Of a stretch of 28,132 nucleotides of DNA, positions 12,079 through 19,639 are shown piece after piece. The first letter of the stretch is position 1, and the number at the start of each line of letters is the position of its first letter. The translations under genes and the position numbers were made by a program. The notes under the pieces were generated by a model, which ran no database searches, was not told the DNA's origin, and saw nothing but the letters and a program-made list of their open reading frames with translations. The stretch is from a virus, in IMG/VR virus record IMGVR_UViG_3300034101_001713, positions 1 to 28,132 of that record, one strand, 5' to 3'.

Positions 12079-12685
12079 AGCTCACAACCCATGTGAATCA
12101 GGCTGGGAAAAACTGTTGGCGTCAAAAGGCGGTAACAAAGCCGATATGTCTGTCGAGTTTCCGGTCACCGACATACTGGACTCGAATGATCTGGACGACA
12201 CGCTGTGGGTGTTGCGCTGTTTGCCAGAGCATAGCAATCTCTGGCGAAAATACGCCGTCTGGTGCGCCAGACAAGTGCAGCACTTGATGACCGACCGACG
12301 AAGCATTGACGCGCTTGATGTGGCATGGAGACATAGCGAGGGTCTGGCGACAGACGCAGAGTTAGAGTCTGCGAGGGATGCTGCGTGGGATGCTACGTGG
12401 GATGCTACGTGGGATGCTGCGAGGGATACTGCGAGGGCTGCTGCGTGGGATGCTGCGAGAGCTGCTGCGTGGGCTGCTGCGTGGGCTGCTGCGAGGGCTG
12501 CTGCGAGGGATGCTGCGAGGGATGCTACGAGGGCTGCTGCGAGGGATGCTACGAGGGCTGCTGCGGCGGATGCTGTGAGGGTGGCTGTTAGGGATGCTGT
12601 TATGGAGGCGCAAAAGCAAAAACTTGCGCAGATACTGACAGCGGGCGAATGGATTGATGATTCAGCAGGCAAGGGGACGGTATGA
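12050..12685 (+). CDS. Phage protein with tetrapeptide Ala-repeat helix (211 aa)
   Basis: 211 residues. The N-terminal 105 residues form a conserved-looking domain (CESGWEKLLASKG, LDDTLWVLRCLPEH, YAVWCARQVQHLM, RSIDALDVAWRHSEGLAT). I recognise it from memory as a common accessory protein of proteobacterial phages, function unknown. Residues 108-184 are about 19 four-residue units of the type A-(R/W)-(D/A)-A that would form a long amphipathic helix. The C-terminus ends SAGKGTV within the junction repeat. AAGGAG lies seven bases before the ATG. Confidence 0.8.
   Translation: MITITLEKIEAHNPCESGWEKLLASKGGNKADMSVEFPVTDILDSNDLDDTLWVLRCLPEHSNLWRKYAVWCARQVQHLMTDRRSIDALDVAWRHSEGLATDAELESARDAAWDATWDATWDAARDTARAAAWDAARAAAWAAAWAAARAAARDAARDATRAAARDATRAAAADAVRVAVRDAVMEAQKQKLAQILTAGEWIDDSAGKGTV
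12371..12601 (+). repeat. 12-bp tandem minisatellite
   Basis: About 19 imperfect copies of a 12-bp unit near GATGCTGCG(A/T)GG, inside the Ala-repeat gene. Because 12 is a multiple of 3, several other frames on both strands stay open here; these are artefacts. Confidence 0.85.
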
Positions 12686-12945
12686 GTGACGCAATTCAGC
12701 AAGCGATAGAGGCGATGGACAAATCAAAACCGTACATGTCTGCCTATTCTCCCGACCGAAAAATGATTGACAAAGCCATCGCCGCACTCCAAGCACTGCA
12801 AGGAGGGGAGCCGGTGGTTCCTTCACAATGGAGAGTTGTCATGCGCGGGATGGTGGAATATGCAGAGTGCAATGATCCCGGCAATCCGTATCTTCCACAA
12901 GCGCAAGCACTGCTATCAGCAGGCAAGGGGACTGATCGTGGCTAA
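12682..12945 (+). CDS. Small accessory phage protein (87 aa)
   Basis: 87 residues. MSDAIQQAIEAMDKSKPYMS then DKAIAALQALQGGEPVVPSQ resembles the N-terminal module of mosaic accessory proteins in enteric phages, where the helical AIEAM...AIAALQ part is followed by a variable tail. The end SAGKGTDRG is encoded by the junction repeat. The ATG overlaps the previous stop (ATGA). Function unknown. Confidence 0.7.
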   Translation: MSDAIQQAIEAMDKSKPYMSAYSPDRKMIDKAIAALQALQGGEPVVPSQWRVVMRGMVEYAECNDPGNPYLPQAQALLSAGKGTDRG

Positions 12946-13162
12946 CAAAGACCGAGTGGAATACTACAGTGGGAAAGGAATGGTTGCTTGGGTCGAGTCG
13001 TCGATAGTCCCTGCGCCCGGTTCATTTATCAGCATAAGGGGTAGGACGTGGGAGGTTGAATCCGTGTCTTACGCATTAGACCACTCCGACAATCCGCTAG
13101 AGAAAGCAATGCGGGCAAACGTGGGGTTGATTCACCCAGAAGCAGGCAAGGGAGGTGAGTGA
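12938..13162 (+). CDS. Small accessory protein with GTG start (74 aa)
   Basis: 74 residues from a GTG at 12938, seven bases after AAGGGG of the junction repeat and overlapping the upstream stop. The in-frame ATG at 12767 would place 57 residues inside the previous gene and lacks a ribosome site. The protein (ANKDRVEYYSGKGMVAWVES, then PGSFISIRGRTWEVESVSYA) looks like a compact beta-barrel domain of a small phage protein. It ends PEAGKGGE through the next junction repeat. Function unknown. Confidence 0.65.
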   Translation: MANKDRVEYYSGKGMVAWVESSIVPAPGSFISIRGRTWEVESVSYALDHSDNPLEKAMRANVGLIHPEAGKGGE

Positions 13163-13425
13163 TGTACGACTACAAAGAGCAAAAGCACAGCCTGTTTACA
13201 GAGTCAGGCATAAAAATGCTGTTGGCGGTCAGGGACTCTGTAAATGAAAAGCTTAAACTTTCTGGCGCGGTGCGCTCAGGGGAAGCGATAAGCAATGTAA
13301 CAGGCGATGTATGGACTAGGCTGGCTTGTCTTGATTACCTCGTTGAAACCTACGAAATAAGAGAGATAACTGGATCAAATGCTGCGGGTCAAGATCGCGT
13401 GTTTGTACGCAGGCAAGGGAGGTGA
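13162..13425 (+). CDS. Small accessory protein (87 aa)
   Basis: 87 residues from the ATG at 13162, which overlaps the previous stop as TGATG; the GTG just before it is less likely. It contains FTESGIKMLLAVRDSVNEKL and TGDVWTRLACLDYLVETYEI, suggesting a helical bundle with a winged-helix-like ending (REITGSNAAGQDRVFVRR). A small DNA-binding role is possible but unproven. Flanked on both sides by near-identical junction repeats. Confidence 0.65.
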   Translation: MYDYKEQKHSLFTESGIKMLLAVRDSVNEKLKLSGAVRSGEAISNVTGDVWTRLACLDYLVETYEIREITGSNAAGQDRVFVRRQGR

Positions 13426-13428
13426 GTG

Positions 13429-13686
13429 ATGGGAAACACTCAAAAAGCAATTAACCGAGTGTGCGACTATCGCGGCATACCTCCTGTGAAAAAGGGTATG
13501 AGATGTTCGGTTAACGGGGAGGCCGGGGCAATAGTCGGAGGTAACTCATCAGCGAATTTCAATGTTCGATTTAATGATAGCAACAAGGTTTTAAACTGCC
13601 ACCCTTACTGGAAATTCCAGATATTTACCGAAACCGGCGCGGTTTATTACGATCACCATGCGTCAGCAGGCAAGGGAGGTCAGTGA
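13429..13686 (+). CDS. Small accessory protein, SH3-like (85 aa)
   Basis: 85 residues from the ATG at 13429. The segment RGIPPVKKGMRCSVNGEAGA, IVGGNSSANFNVRFNDSNKV and HPYWKFQIF has the alternating pattern of a small beta-barrel: this motif is common in phage accessory proteins as a C-terminal domain. It ends SAGKGGQ through the junction repeat. Function unknown. Confidence 0.65.
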   Translation: MGNTQKAINRVCDYRGIPPVKKGMRCSVNGEAGAIVGGNSSANFNVRFNDSNKVLNCHPYWKFQIFTETGAVYYDHHASAGKGGQ

Positions 13687-13850
13687 TGGGATTGATAGCC
13701 CGAAGAGGTAACTACAACCGTTTTAAGTTTCGCTGCCTGATTAAACAGCACCGAGGCATCCTAAACATCATAAGAAGAACAGAGTACAGAAATCCTGTAC
13801 AAAACCGGCTGCATGAAAAGCTCGTGGCGAATTCGCCAGCGTGGAGGTGA
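13686..13850 (+). CDS. Small basic protein (54 aa)
   Basis: 54 residues, below the usual length cut-off. The ATG overlaps the preceding stop (TGATG) behind the GGGAGG of the junction repeat. MGLIARRGNYNRFKFRCLIK is followed by HRGILNIIRRTEYRNPVQNR, giving a strongly basic protein that may bind nucleic acid. Its own end (GTGGAGGTGA) supplies the ribosome site of the next gene. Not recognised. Confidence 0.6.
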   Translation: MGLIARRGNYNRFKFRCLIKQHRGILNIIRRTEYRNPVQNRLHEKLVANSPAWR

Positions 13851-13853
13851 GTG

Positions 13854-14066
13854 ATGGAACTTATAATCTTAATAATTGGCATTGCACTTGGCTACCTAAT
13901 TGGCACTCACAGCACACGCTATCAACGCAGTGATGACATCCAGAGGCTGATTGACATTGATGCTACTCAGCGGAAAGCGGATGGAATACACAGGGTCGGT
14001 GACATACACACTGAGTACCAAGCACACGAGTGCGGAGCCGGTAGGCCAAGAGAGGTGACACGATGA
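13854..14066 (+). CDS. Small single-pass membrane protein (70 aa)
   Basis: 70 residues from the ATG at 13854. The first 18 residues (MELIILIIGIALGYLIGT) are a membrane anchor, and the rest is soluble and charged (IQRLIDIDATQRKADGIH). It may place a cytoplasmic or periplasmic tail at the membrane. The ribosome site GGAGGTGA comes from the end of the previous gene, and the stop overlaps the next ATG. Confidence 0.6.
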   Translation: MELIILIIGIALGYLIGTHSTRYQRSDDIQRLIDIDATQRKADGIHRVGDIHTEYQAHECGAGRPREVTR

Positions 14067-14272
14067 GTCCAATGACATCAGCAAGGTTAACAAACAAGCG
14101 ATGCATGTGTCCTACTTGCAAAGAGGTATTCAGCACTTTAAGCAACTTTGACAGACACCGTGTGGGTACGCATGGGGAACGGGTTTGCGTTGCTCCTAGC
14201 TCAACAGGCATGGAGATTAAACATGGTTCAAACGGTACTTGGTGGGGAATGCCGGGGAGGACTGAAACATGA
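14063..14272 (+). CDS. C2H2-type zinc-finger phage protein (69 aa)
   Basis: 69 residues. CMCPTCKEVFSTLSNFDRHR followed by VGTHG gives a CxxC...HxxxxH pattern spaced like a C2H2 finger. The FDRHR element followed by a Cys and a GMEIKHGSNGTWWGM tail is familiar from short phage proteins that likely bind nucleic acid. The ATG overlaps the previous stop (ATGA). GAGAGGTGA lies upstream as the ribosome site. Confidence 0.8.
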   Translation: MSPMTSARLTNKRCMCPTCKEVFSTLSNFDRHRVGTHGERVCVAPSSTGMEIKHGSNGTWWGMPGRTET

Positions 14273-14514
14273 CAGACACAATTACATTTTTAAACTCTTT
14301 TAAAACACTGTCTGCGGCTAATAAATATCAGACTAAACTCAAAGAACCCACAATAGTAATTCACCTGTGGGCTGACGAAAGCACTGAACTTTTTGCCGCC
14401 CTTAGTATTCAGGAAGCATTTCTTATAAGCAAAGCAATCAGTGCCAAGATAAAAGACGCGGCACTACAGTCCGCACTAAAGGAGAGTTATGAAAGACACA
14501 GTAACCAAGCTTAG
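14269..14514 (+). CDS. Small hypothetical protein (81 aa)
   Basis: 81 residues, beginning MTDTITFLNSFKTLSAANKY. Mixed alpha/beta with a helical end (LSIQEAFLISKAISAKIKDA). Not recognised. The ATG overlaps the previous stop and its last 26 bases overlap the next gene. Confidence 0.6.
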   Translation: MTDTITFLNSFKTLSAANKYQTKLKEPTIVIHLWADESTELFAALSIQEAFLISKAISAKIKDAALQSALKESYERHSNQA

Positions 14515-14626
14515 AGAAAAGCACGAAGCTGAAGCAAAGAAAATGGTCAAGGAGTCTATGATCATCTGCGGTACAATCATTGTTCTTGCGATTACTATTT
14601 TCGTTGTGTTTTTCAGCAGGCAGTAA
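14489..14626 (+). CDS. Small tail-anchored membrane protein (45 aa)
   Basis: 45 residues, missed by length filters. AAGGAGAG stands just before the ATG at 14489. A charged helix (MKDTVTKLREKHEAEAKKMV) leads into one membrane span (IICGTIIVLAITIFVVFF) and a short SRQ tail. The stop overlaps the next ATG (TAATG). It could be a spanin-like or holin-accessory peptide, but no lysis gene is adjacent, so the role is open. Confidence 0.55.
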   Translation: MKDTVTKLREKHEAEAKKMVKESMIICGTIIVLAITIFVVFFSRQ

Positions 14627-14928
14627 TGTTATTAGACAATGATTTTTTGCGGTACGCGATTGATGAAAAAGAGTGGCAGGCTACAGTTGCGCGAGATCCA
14701 ACAAAGCTAAACATAGAGATCAGTGTGCTTAAAAGAAAACTGGAGGAAGCAATGGAAAATGATATTCGCAAAAAGTTAGACGAAGACATGAAGAAATTCT
14801 TTGAGGCTGGTGGCCAGATCGATGTTAAAAAGCGAGGCGAGTCAGTTAGTTTGGATGCGACTAACAAAATGCCTGCGGGTTTTTACATTGACGACAATCT
14901 TGAATTCCACAAGAAAAGGCCACGATGA
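14626..14928 (+). CDS. Charged hypothetical protein (100 aa)
   Basis: 100 residues from MLLDNDFLRYAIDEKEWQAT, then a coiled-coil-like stretch (IEISVLKRKLEEAMENDIRK, about 28-50) and a beta tail (PAGFYIDDNLEFHKKRP). Not recognised. The start overlaps the previous stop and the end overlaps the next start (ATGATG). Confidence 0.6.
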   Translation: MLLDNDFLRYAIDEKEWQATVARDPTKLNIEISVLKRKLEEAMENDIRKKLDEDMKKFFEAGGQIDVKKRGESVSLDATNKMPAGFYIDDNLEFHKKRPR

Positions 14929-15122
14929 TGCGATTCGTTAAATACCCATCAGGAGCCGTCCTATGCTGCGCCCCACACGAGCAAGGCGCAATCATAGTAG
15001 TATGTGCCGACCTAACGCTTACGGCTCACCAGCGAGCCTACAGAGCCTGTTTAGAGGCTAAGGCATTAATAGCCAACTTAGAATCGCCCAAAAGCCTGCA
15101 CATGAGAGCCACGCTCCATTGA
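14925..15122 (+). CDS. Last gene of the rightward operon, hypothetical (65 aa)
   Basis: 65 residues, MMRFVKYPSGAVLCCAPHEQ then GAIIVVCADLTLTAHQRAYR. A small alpha/beta protein with three Cys; not recognised. It is the final rightward gene, meeting the leftward late genes 51 bp later. Confidence 0.55.
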   Translation: MMRFVKYPSGAVLCCAPHEQGAIIVVCADLTLTAHQRAYRACLEAKALIANLESPKSLHMRATLH

Positions 15123-15134
15123 TGCATAGGCAAC

Positions 15135-15188
15135 GGTGACGACAGCCGCCGCACTCGCGGGAAGTGTCGTGCCTTACTCCTCGTCACC
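15135..15188. repeat. Nested inverted repeats at the convergent operon junction
   Basis: GGTGACGA (15135-15142) pairs with TCGTCACC (15181-15188), and inside it ACGACA (15139-15144) can pair with TGTCGT (15165-15170). The two folds compete. It lies where the early rightward and late leftward operons meet. There is no T run on either side, so it is not a classic terminator, but it could slow or block polymerase. Confidence 0.35.
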
Positions 15189-17240
15189 CTCGTCTCTGAT
15201 CGGCAAGCCAGCCTCTCCAGACATGCCTTGAACGCCACCAACGAAGCCAGTTGACGCTGCTCGACGACTGCCGAAGGTAGGCACAGCAGTAGCCTGATAT
15301 TGCTCAAGCTTCTGCACAACAGCGGCAATCTTCTGCGGATCGTTAGATGTCAGCCACTCTGCCATTTTTGCAGCCAGATCGTCAGACAGCGTACCTCTCT
15401 GAACTAGGTTTAAAACGCTGTTAACAAGACCTGTTTCAAAGCCTTGTTGAACAAATTGCGATGCGGTATCAAGCAATGGATCTTCTGTAAACTCTCTCAT
15501 GCCAGCAGTTCTGCGTGCCGTTGGTGAGCCAGACAGAACCCTCGTTGCCCCAGCATACAAGTCTTTTTCGCGCAACAACGCTGCCTCAAAAAGATCGTAT
15601 GAGCCTTGTGAGGGGAACATTATTCTTAACTTTTCACGTTCCGCTGGTGAATTAATTACGTCTCTTGCAAAGTTACGGTCTTGAGTTGGGTTCATCACTG
15701 TAGACCAAATCTTTCTGGCCGAGCCAGTGCGATAGGCTTGTTTTTCACTATCACTAAGAGTGCTAAACATTCTTGCCAACACTTCTGGTGGCGTGTCTTT
15801 GTATTCATTAAAGCCAGCCGTTAAAGCGTTTTCAATTTGTTTATCGCCAGCGTATGCAGCACGAGCCGCAGCATACTCAGGAACCACTATGTCAAACCGT
15901 TCTACGAATCTATCGCGCAAATCTTCAACAGCGCCTGCACTGTCACGAATTGCTTTGTTCTCACTGGAGTACAATGAGTTCACCATGTTGTCCAACGACA
16001 CTTTAATTTGATGCAAGGTATTTACGTCAGGTACAACTGTTTCTGCCATTTCCATTGCAGAGTCGCCTGCGCTAGACAAGTACTCAGTAATTCTATTTTC
16101 AGGTATACCCATTTCGCGCAATCTTTGAATTGCAGCGGGATCAAAATTGCCAGTTGGTCGCATTATTCTTGATAGCTCAAACTCTGAAGGATCTTCACCC
16201 AAAGCAATTGCTGTATTCTTTCTGATGTCAGCAGCTCTTGATGCCGTCCTGTAAGCGTCTTGAATTATTGGATGCTGCATAAAGTTTAATATTACAGGAT
16301 CATCAACTGCACCTACTGCTCTAGCCGCGTCATACAGCGGTTTAGCCCTAGCCTGCATTCCTTGTTGCAAGTTTTGGAGATCATCAAAATACGTTGTTGG
16401 CGCAAGGTTATTTCTTATCTGGCCAACAATCCTGTTTCGTACATCACCGCGCTGACCTTCAAACGCGCCTTCAATCACGTTGGCGGCTTGATTGGGCATT
16501 TGTGCAATTATTTCTGCTGTATTTAGCAAACCTCTATTTGCATTTGCAGGCATACTTGGAACGCCAAGCAGCGCATCCTCATTAATTCGCTGCATCATTT
16601 CTTGGGGAGTCATGTCTCCAAGACTTTTTGTCATTCTTCTCGCAGCAGCAACCTCAATGGGTGTCAAATCAGGCGGGTTAATTTGCGGTGCTGTTAATGG
16701 CAAATTGTCACCTGACCTAAACCTATCGCCCAATCTTCTGTAAGTCGCTCCAGCAAGCGCAGGCGCAAGCTGTGCAACAGGCGCAAGTACGCCACCCATA
16801 CCAGCACCAAAAGCACCACCAACTAACCGATCACCCTCAGTTGAGCCAGCACCAGAAATTGCTCCAGTGGTTATGCCCGTGCCAGTTGCCCGAAGCACGT
16901 TCTGGCCAGTGGATCTGCCGCCGATAATTGCTTTTGCTGCCTGTCCCAATGCACCGAGCGTTCTTGCTCCAGACACTGCGCCAGCAGCCTGACCGCCCGG
17001 CACGAACATCGCAGCAATTGACGGAGCTATACCACCAGCAAACTCCATTAATGGAGCGCCTATTGGATTGTCTTGAGCAAACTGGCTGTACTCGTTACGC
17101 ACTTGTGCCAGAGCCTGTTCGTATGGCATCCCAGTCGTAGATGAACGCTTTTTCGCTTCTGCTTCGTCACTCCAACCCATTGACAGACCTTGACCAAGAG
17201 CGCGTGTGTATCCACCTAAGCCTGATAGAGGTTTTGACAT
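15174..17240 (-). CDS. Internal virion / ejection protein (688 aa)
   Basis: 688 residues. The N-terminal third is rich in Gly and Ala (GGYTRALGQGLSMGWSDEAE, IAPSIAAMFVPGGQAAGAV, GAFGAGMGGVLAPVAQLAPA), with segments hydrophobic enough to insert in membranes. The remaining two thirds are long charged helices (LQNLQQGMQARAKPLYDAAR, VNTLHQIKVSLDNMVNSLYS). This is the composition of podovirus internal or DNA-ejection proteins, which leave the capsid before the DNA and build the channel through the envelope. It is the last gene of the late operon. No lytic transglycosylase motif was seen. Confidence 0.7.
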   Translation of the reverse strand: MSKPLSGLGGYTRALGQGLSMGWSDEAEAKKRSSTTGMPYEQALAQVRNEYSQFAQDNPIGAPLMEFAGGIAPSIAAMFVPGGQAAGAVSGARTLGALGQAAKAIIGGRSTGQNVLRATGTGITTGAISGAGSTEGDRLVGGAFGAGMGGVLAPVAQLAPALAGATYRRLGDRFRSGDNLPLTAPQINPPDLTPIEVAAARRMTKSLGDMTPQEMMQRINEDALLGVPSMPANANRGLLNTAEIIAQMPNQAANVIEGAFEGQRGDVRNRIVGQIRNNLAPTTYFDDLQNLQQGMQARAKPLYDAARAVGAVDDPVILNFMQHPIIQDAYRTASRAADIRKNTAIALGEDPSEFELSRIMRPTGNFDPAAIQRLREMGIPENRITEYLSSAGDSAMEMAETVVPDVNTLHQIKVSLDNMVNSLYSSENKAIRDSAGAVEDLRDRFVERFDIVVPEYAAARAAYAGDKQIENALTAGFNEYKDTPPEVLARMFSTLSDSEKQAYRTGSARKIWSTVMNPTQDRNFARDVINSPAEREKLRIMFPSQGSYDLFEAALLREKDLYAGATRVLSGSPTARRTAGMREFTEDPLLDTASQFVQQGFETGLVNSVLNLVQRGTLSDDLAAKMAEWLTSNDPQKIAAVVQKLEQYQATAVPTFGSRRAASTGFVGGVQGMSGEAGLPIRDEGDEE

Positions 17241-19639
17241 TAGATGACTCCTGTTTCTTGACCAGCGGTCAATTCAGTGGATTCTGGTGCTACGAAATCT
17301 TCATACTGCATAAATTCACGCGAGTTAATTCTTTCAATCAAACTTGTTAGATATGTGTTGCGTCTATTAGCATTACCCAATAGTTCTTTGAAACTTTCAT
17401 CCCTCGCCTCAACAGATTTTGATTCAAGACCTTGTGTTGCCAGAGCAATGAGACGTTCTCCTTCGGTTACGTTGCCGCCAAACATTGATTTTAGGCTGCT
17501 TAACAAGTTTGTAGTTACCAATTGTTCCATCAACTGTGTTGCTACGACCCTTTCATTATCAGGGTTTATGATTTTTGCTTGTGCGTAAAGAATTTGATCA
17601 GGAATAGATTTTGTGTAGGCAGTTTCCGATAATGCTATTGCTTTGTTTATAGCATCAATTGCAATTTCTGATTGTAGAACTTCTCGTTCAGCATCAAGTT
17701 TTGCTCTTGCCTCAGTTGTACTCATGCGTGCCGGTGCTGCATTAGCTGCTGTTAATCTCGCTAAATTAGTTTGTTCTTTTATCTCTCGCGCCCTTGCGGC
17801 GAACTCAGGCGTACCCGGTATTAAACCTTCGTCATAAGCAGCTTTGCCTTCAGGAGAAATTGGAAGACCTGACTCACTTTCCATTTCCATAATATCACGC
17901 GCACGAGTGACATCAGCCTTAGCCAGTTCAATGGCCAAGTCTCGTCTCTGTTGTGCCGCAGCAGACTCTGCCGCCCTTACATCACCCTTGTAAGCAGCAA
18001 GCTCTGCACCAGCGTTACCCAGCGACTCAAAGAAGTTGCCAGTCGGTGTGGGCTTGGCAAACGCAGAAGCCAGACGGAAGTACATCTCAGCCTTTGATGG
18101 GCCAGCAGCCACAGGGGTTGCCTCGGACGCGCTCATCATTGCCTGCTTCAGTCTCTCGGATGCCTGATCATAATCTTGGCGCGTGTTACTTGTGCGACCA
18201 ACATTGTACTGTTGCATCATCTGGTTAAGACCGTCCTCGCGCATTGGTGGTTGGCCAATCATCGCAGGACGAGCCGCAGGAGCCTGACCCAACATAGAGT
18301 TGAAGTCGGTTATACGGTTGCTGCCGCCGACTTGATACTTTTTCATCATGCCATCAAGACCCACGGAGCCGCCTTTGGCAAAGCCATAAACTTGTTTATA
18401 GGTGTCTGGACGATACGCACGCATCCAGTCCTTTACGTTCTCTTTACCCATAGCGTCTTCAATTTCGTTGAGACCGATTGCACCTTGTTGGTAAAGGTCG
18501 AACACCCTGTTCTCACCGCTTTGCGTACCGCGATTCGCAACATTAGGATCGTCTGGTCTGCCTTGTGCTGCAAGGTTCTGAATTGCGTAAGCACTGAACG
18601 TCTTATCTGGGTCAACATTTTTTGCAAGCCATTCATCGACATTTTCTCCACCGCGTTGAGATACAAGATCTCTCACAAGGTTTTCACTCAAATTGCCTTT
18701 GCTCATCGCGTTGTAGATGTCGTACTCGCCAGCCTGTGGGCTTTGGTAGTATTTGTTAAACAACGCCAATTGCTCAGGGTCTGGTACGCACTCGCCAGTT
18801 GCTGATCGCACGTAACCGCTTGGGCAAGGTGTAGGTGTAGTTGTTTGTGCAGGTATGGGAATGCAAACCCCAGACGCATCACGGTTAAAGCCGGGTGGGC
18901 AAGGAACCTGCATTGACTTGGCCACACAGTTGCCAGAGGCATCTGCTTCATAGCCAGCAGGACAACCCTTCGGAACACAAATCCGGTTAACAGGATCAAG
19001 CGTTGTGTTGGGTGGGCAGGTCGGCATTGGCTGCTTCTCACTCTGAGACTGACCGCCAGTTAACAGACCTGTGTTCATAGTCGGAACACAGCTTCGTGAT
19101 ACAGGATCAAAGTTAAAGTCAGGAGGACACTGGTTACCGCCAATATTCGGAGTGCCTGTTGTAATGCGTCCAGATGCCGCTCCTGCTGGATCAGTCACGC
19201 TCACATTCGTGTTGGTCACAGGATCATAACGAGATCCAGCAGGCGCAACCGCTTGGCCGGGGTAGAACCGCGTCATAGGGCCAAACGGTGAGGCAATGTT
19301 CCCGAGACCAATATTCAGGTACTGGTCAAATAAACCGTTACCCGTTGGTGTCTGGTACATCGGAGTCTGCAACTTTTTAAAATACTGGTCAATCAAGCTT
19401 TGGTCAGTCGTTCTCGGAGCAACTGGAGAGTTAACCCCGTACTGCTTCATTAGTTGCTGAAGTTCGTACCCGTAAGTGGGTATGTTTGCAGGCTTTGGCG
19501 TTGCTGCGGTAGTCGCGGTATTGGCAATAGTTCCAGTAGACTGCACAGGTGGCGTTGTTGTTGGATTAGTAACACCATCAGCCACCGCTTCATCGTATGA
19601 GTTATACTCGTTCTTAGTTACTGGATCGTAATATTTCAT
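17240..19639 (-). CDS. Large internal virion protein with Cys-pair repeats (799 aa)
   Basis: 799 residues. The N-terminus is Thr/Pro-rich with repeated DPVT-like motifs. Residues about 171-284 hold five short Cys repeats, each of the type CPPxF...DxxxxxCVP with the two Cys 12-13 apart (171/184, 208/221, 226/238, 247/259, 272/284). A helical segment follows (GFAKGGSVGLDGMMKKY at about 419-435) and a long Ala-rich coiled-coil C-terminal half (AESAAAQQRRDLAIELAKAD). Its place between other ejection-type proteins suggests a virion component. Disulfide-capable repeats imply part is exposed outside the reducing cytoplasm. Not assigned to a known family. Confidence 0.7.
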   Translation of the reverse strand: MKYYDPVTKNEYNSYDEAVADGVTNPTTTPPVQSTGTIANTATTAATPKPANIPTYGYELQQLMKQYGVNSPVAPRTTDQSLIDQYFKKLQTPMYQTPTGNGLFDQYLNIGLGNIASPFGPMTRFYPGQAVAPAGSRYDPVTNTNVSVTDPAGAASGRITTGTPNIGGNQCPPDFNFDPVSRSCVPTMNTGLLTGGQSQSEKQPMPTCPPNTTLDPVNRICVPKGCPAGYEADASGNCVAKSMQVPCPPGFNRDASGVCIPIPAQTTTPTPCPSGYVRSATGECVPDPEQLALFNKYYQSPQAGEYDIYNAMSKGNLSENLVRDLVSQRGGENVDEWLAKNVDPDKTFSAYAIQNLAAQGRPDDPNVANRGTQSGENRVFDLYQQGAIGLNEIEDAMGKENVKDWMRAYRPDTYKQVYGFAKGGSVGLDGMMKKYQVGGSNRITDFNSMLGQAPAARPAMIGQPPMREDGLNQMMQQYNVGRTSNTRQDYDQASERLKQAMMSASEATPVAAGPSKAEMYFRLASAFAKPTPTGNFFESLGNAGAELAAYKGDVRAAESAAAQQRRDLAIELAKADVTRARDIMEMESESGLPISPEGKAAYDEGLIPGTPEFAARAREIKEQTNLARLTAANAAPARMSTTEARAKLDAEREVLQSEIAIDAINKAIALSETAYTKSIPDQILYAQAKIINPDNERVVATQLMEQLVTTNLLSSLKSMFGGNVTEGERLIALATQGLESKSVEARDESFKELLGNANRRNTYLTSLIERINSREFMQYEDFVAPESTELTAGQETGVI

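Larger units (their letters stand above)
12031..13856 (+). repeat. Recurrent gene-junction element
   Basis: The same sequence recurs at successive gene boundaries: 12031-12052 (diverged), 12663-12684, 12917-12940, 13142-13164, 13409-13431, 13666-13688, and the right half at 13843-13856. The copies ending at 13164 and 13431 are identical over 23 bp, and the copy ending at 13688 differs by one base. The core GCAGGCAAGGGAGG then TGAGTGATG encodes the upstream protein's C-terminus (often SAGKG), contains the ribosome site and provides the stop/start. Weaker forms occur at 14614-14628. Confidence 0.75.

Noticed and set aside
12082-12702. Long minus-strand frame and two extra plus-strand frames over the Ala-repeat gene
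   Set aside because: They exist because the 12-bp repeat is free of stops in every frame; they give LRGM-, CCEG- or PRSI-type repeats, have no ribosome site, and oppose the coupled operon.
12767-12937. Upstream extension of the 12938 gene to an ATG
   Set aside because: The extension lies wholly in the previous gene, lacks a ribosome site, and would bypass the junction repeat that serves every neighbouring gene.
15123-15188. Strong bidirectional terminator
   Set aside because: Inverted repeats are present, but no T run follows on either strand, so it was listed only as nested inverted repeats.
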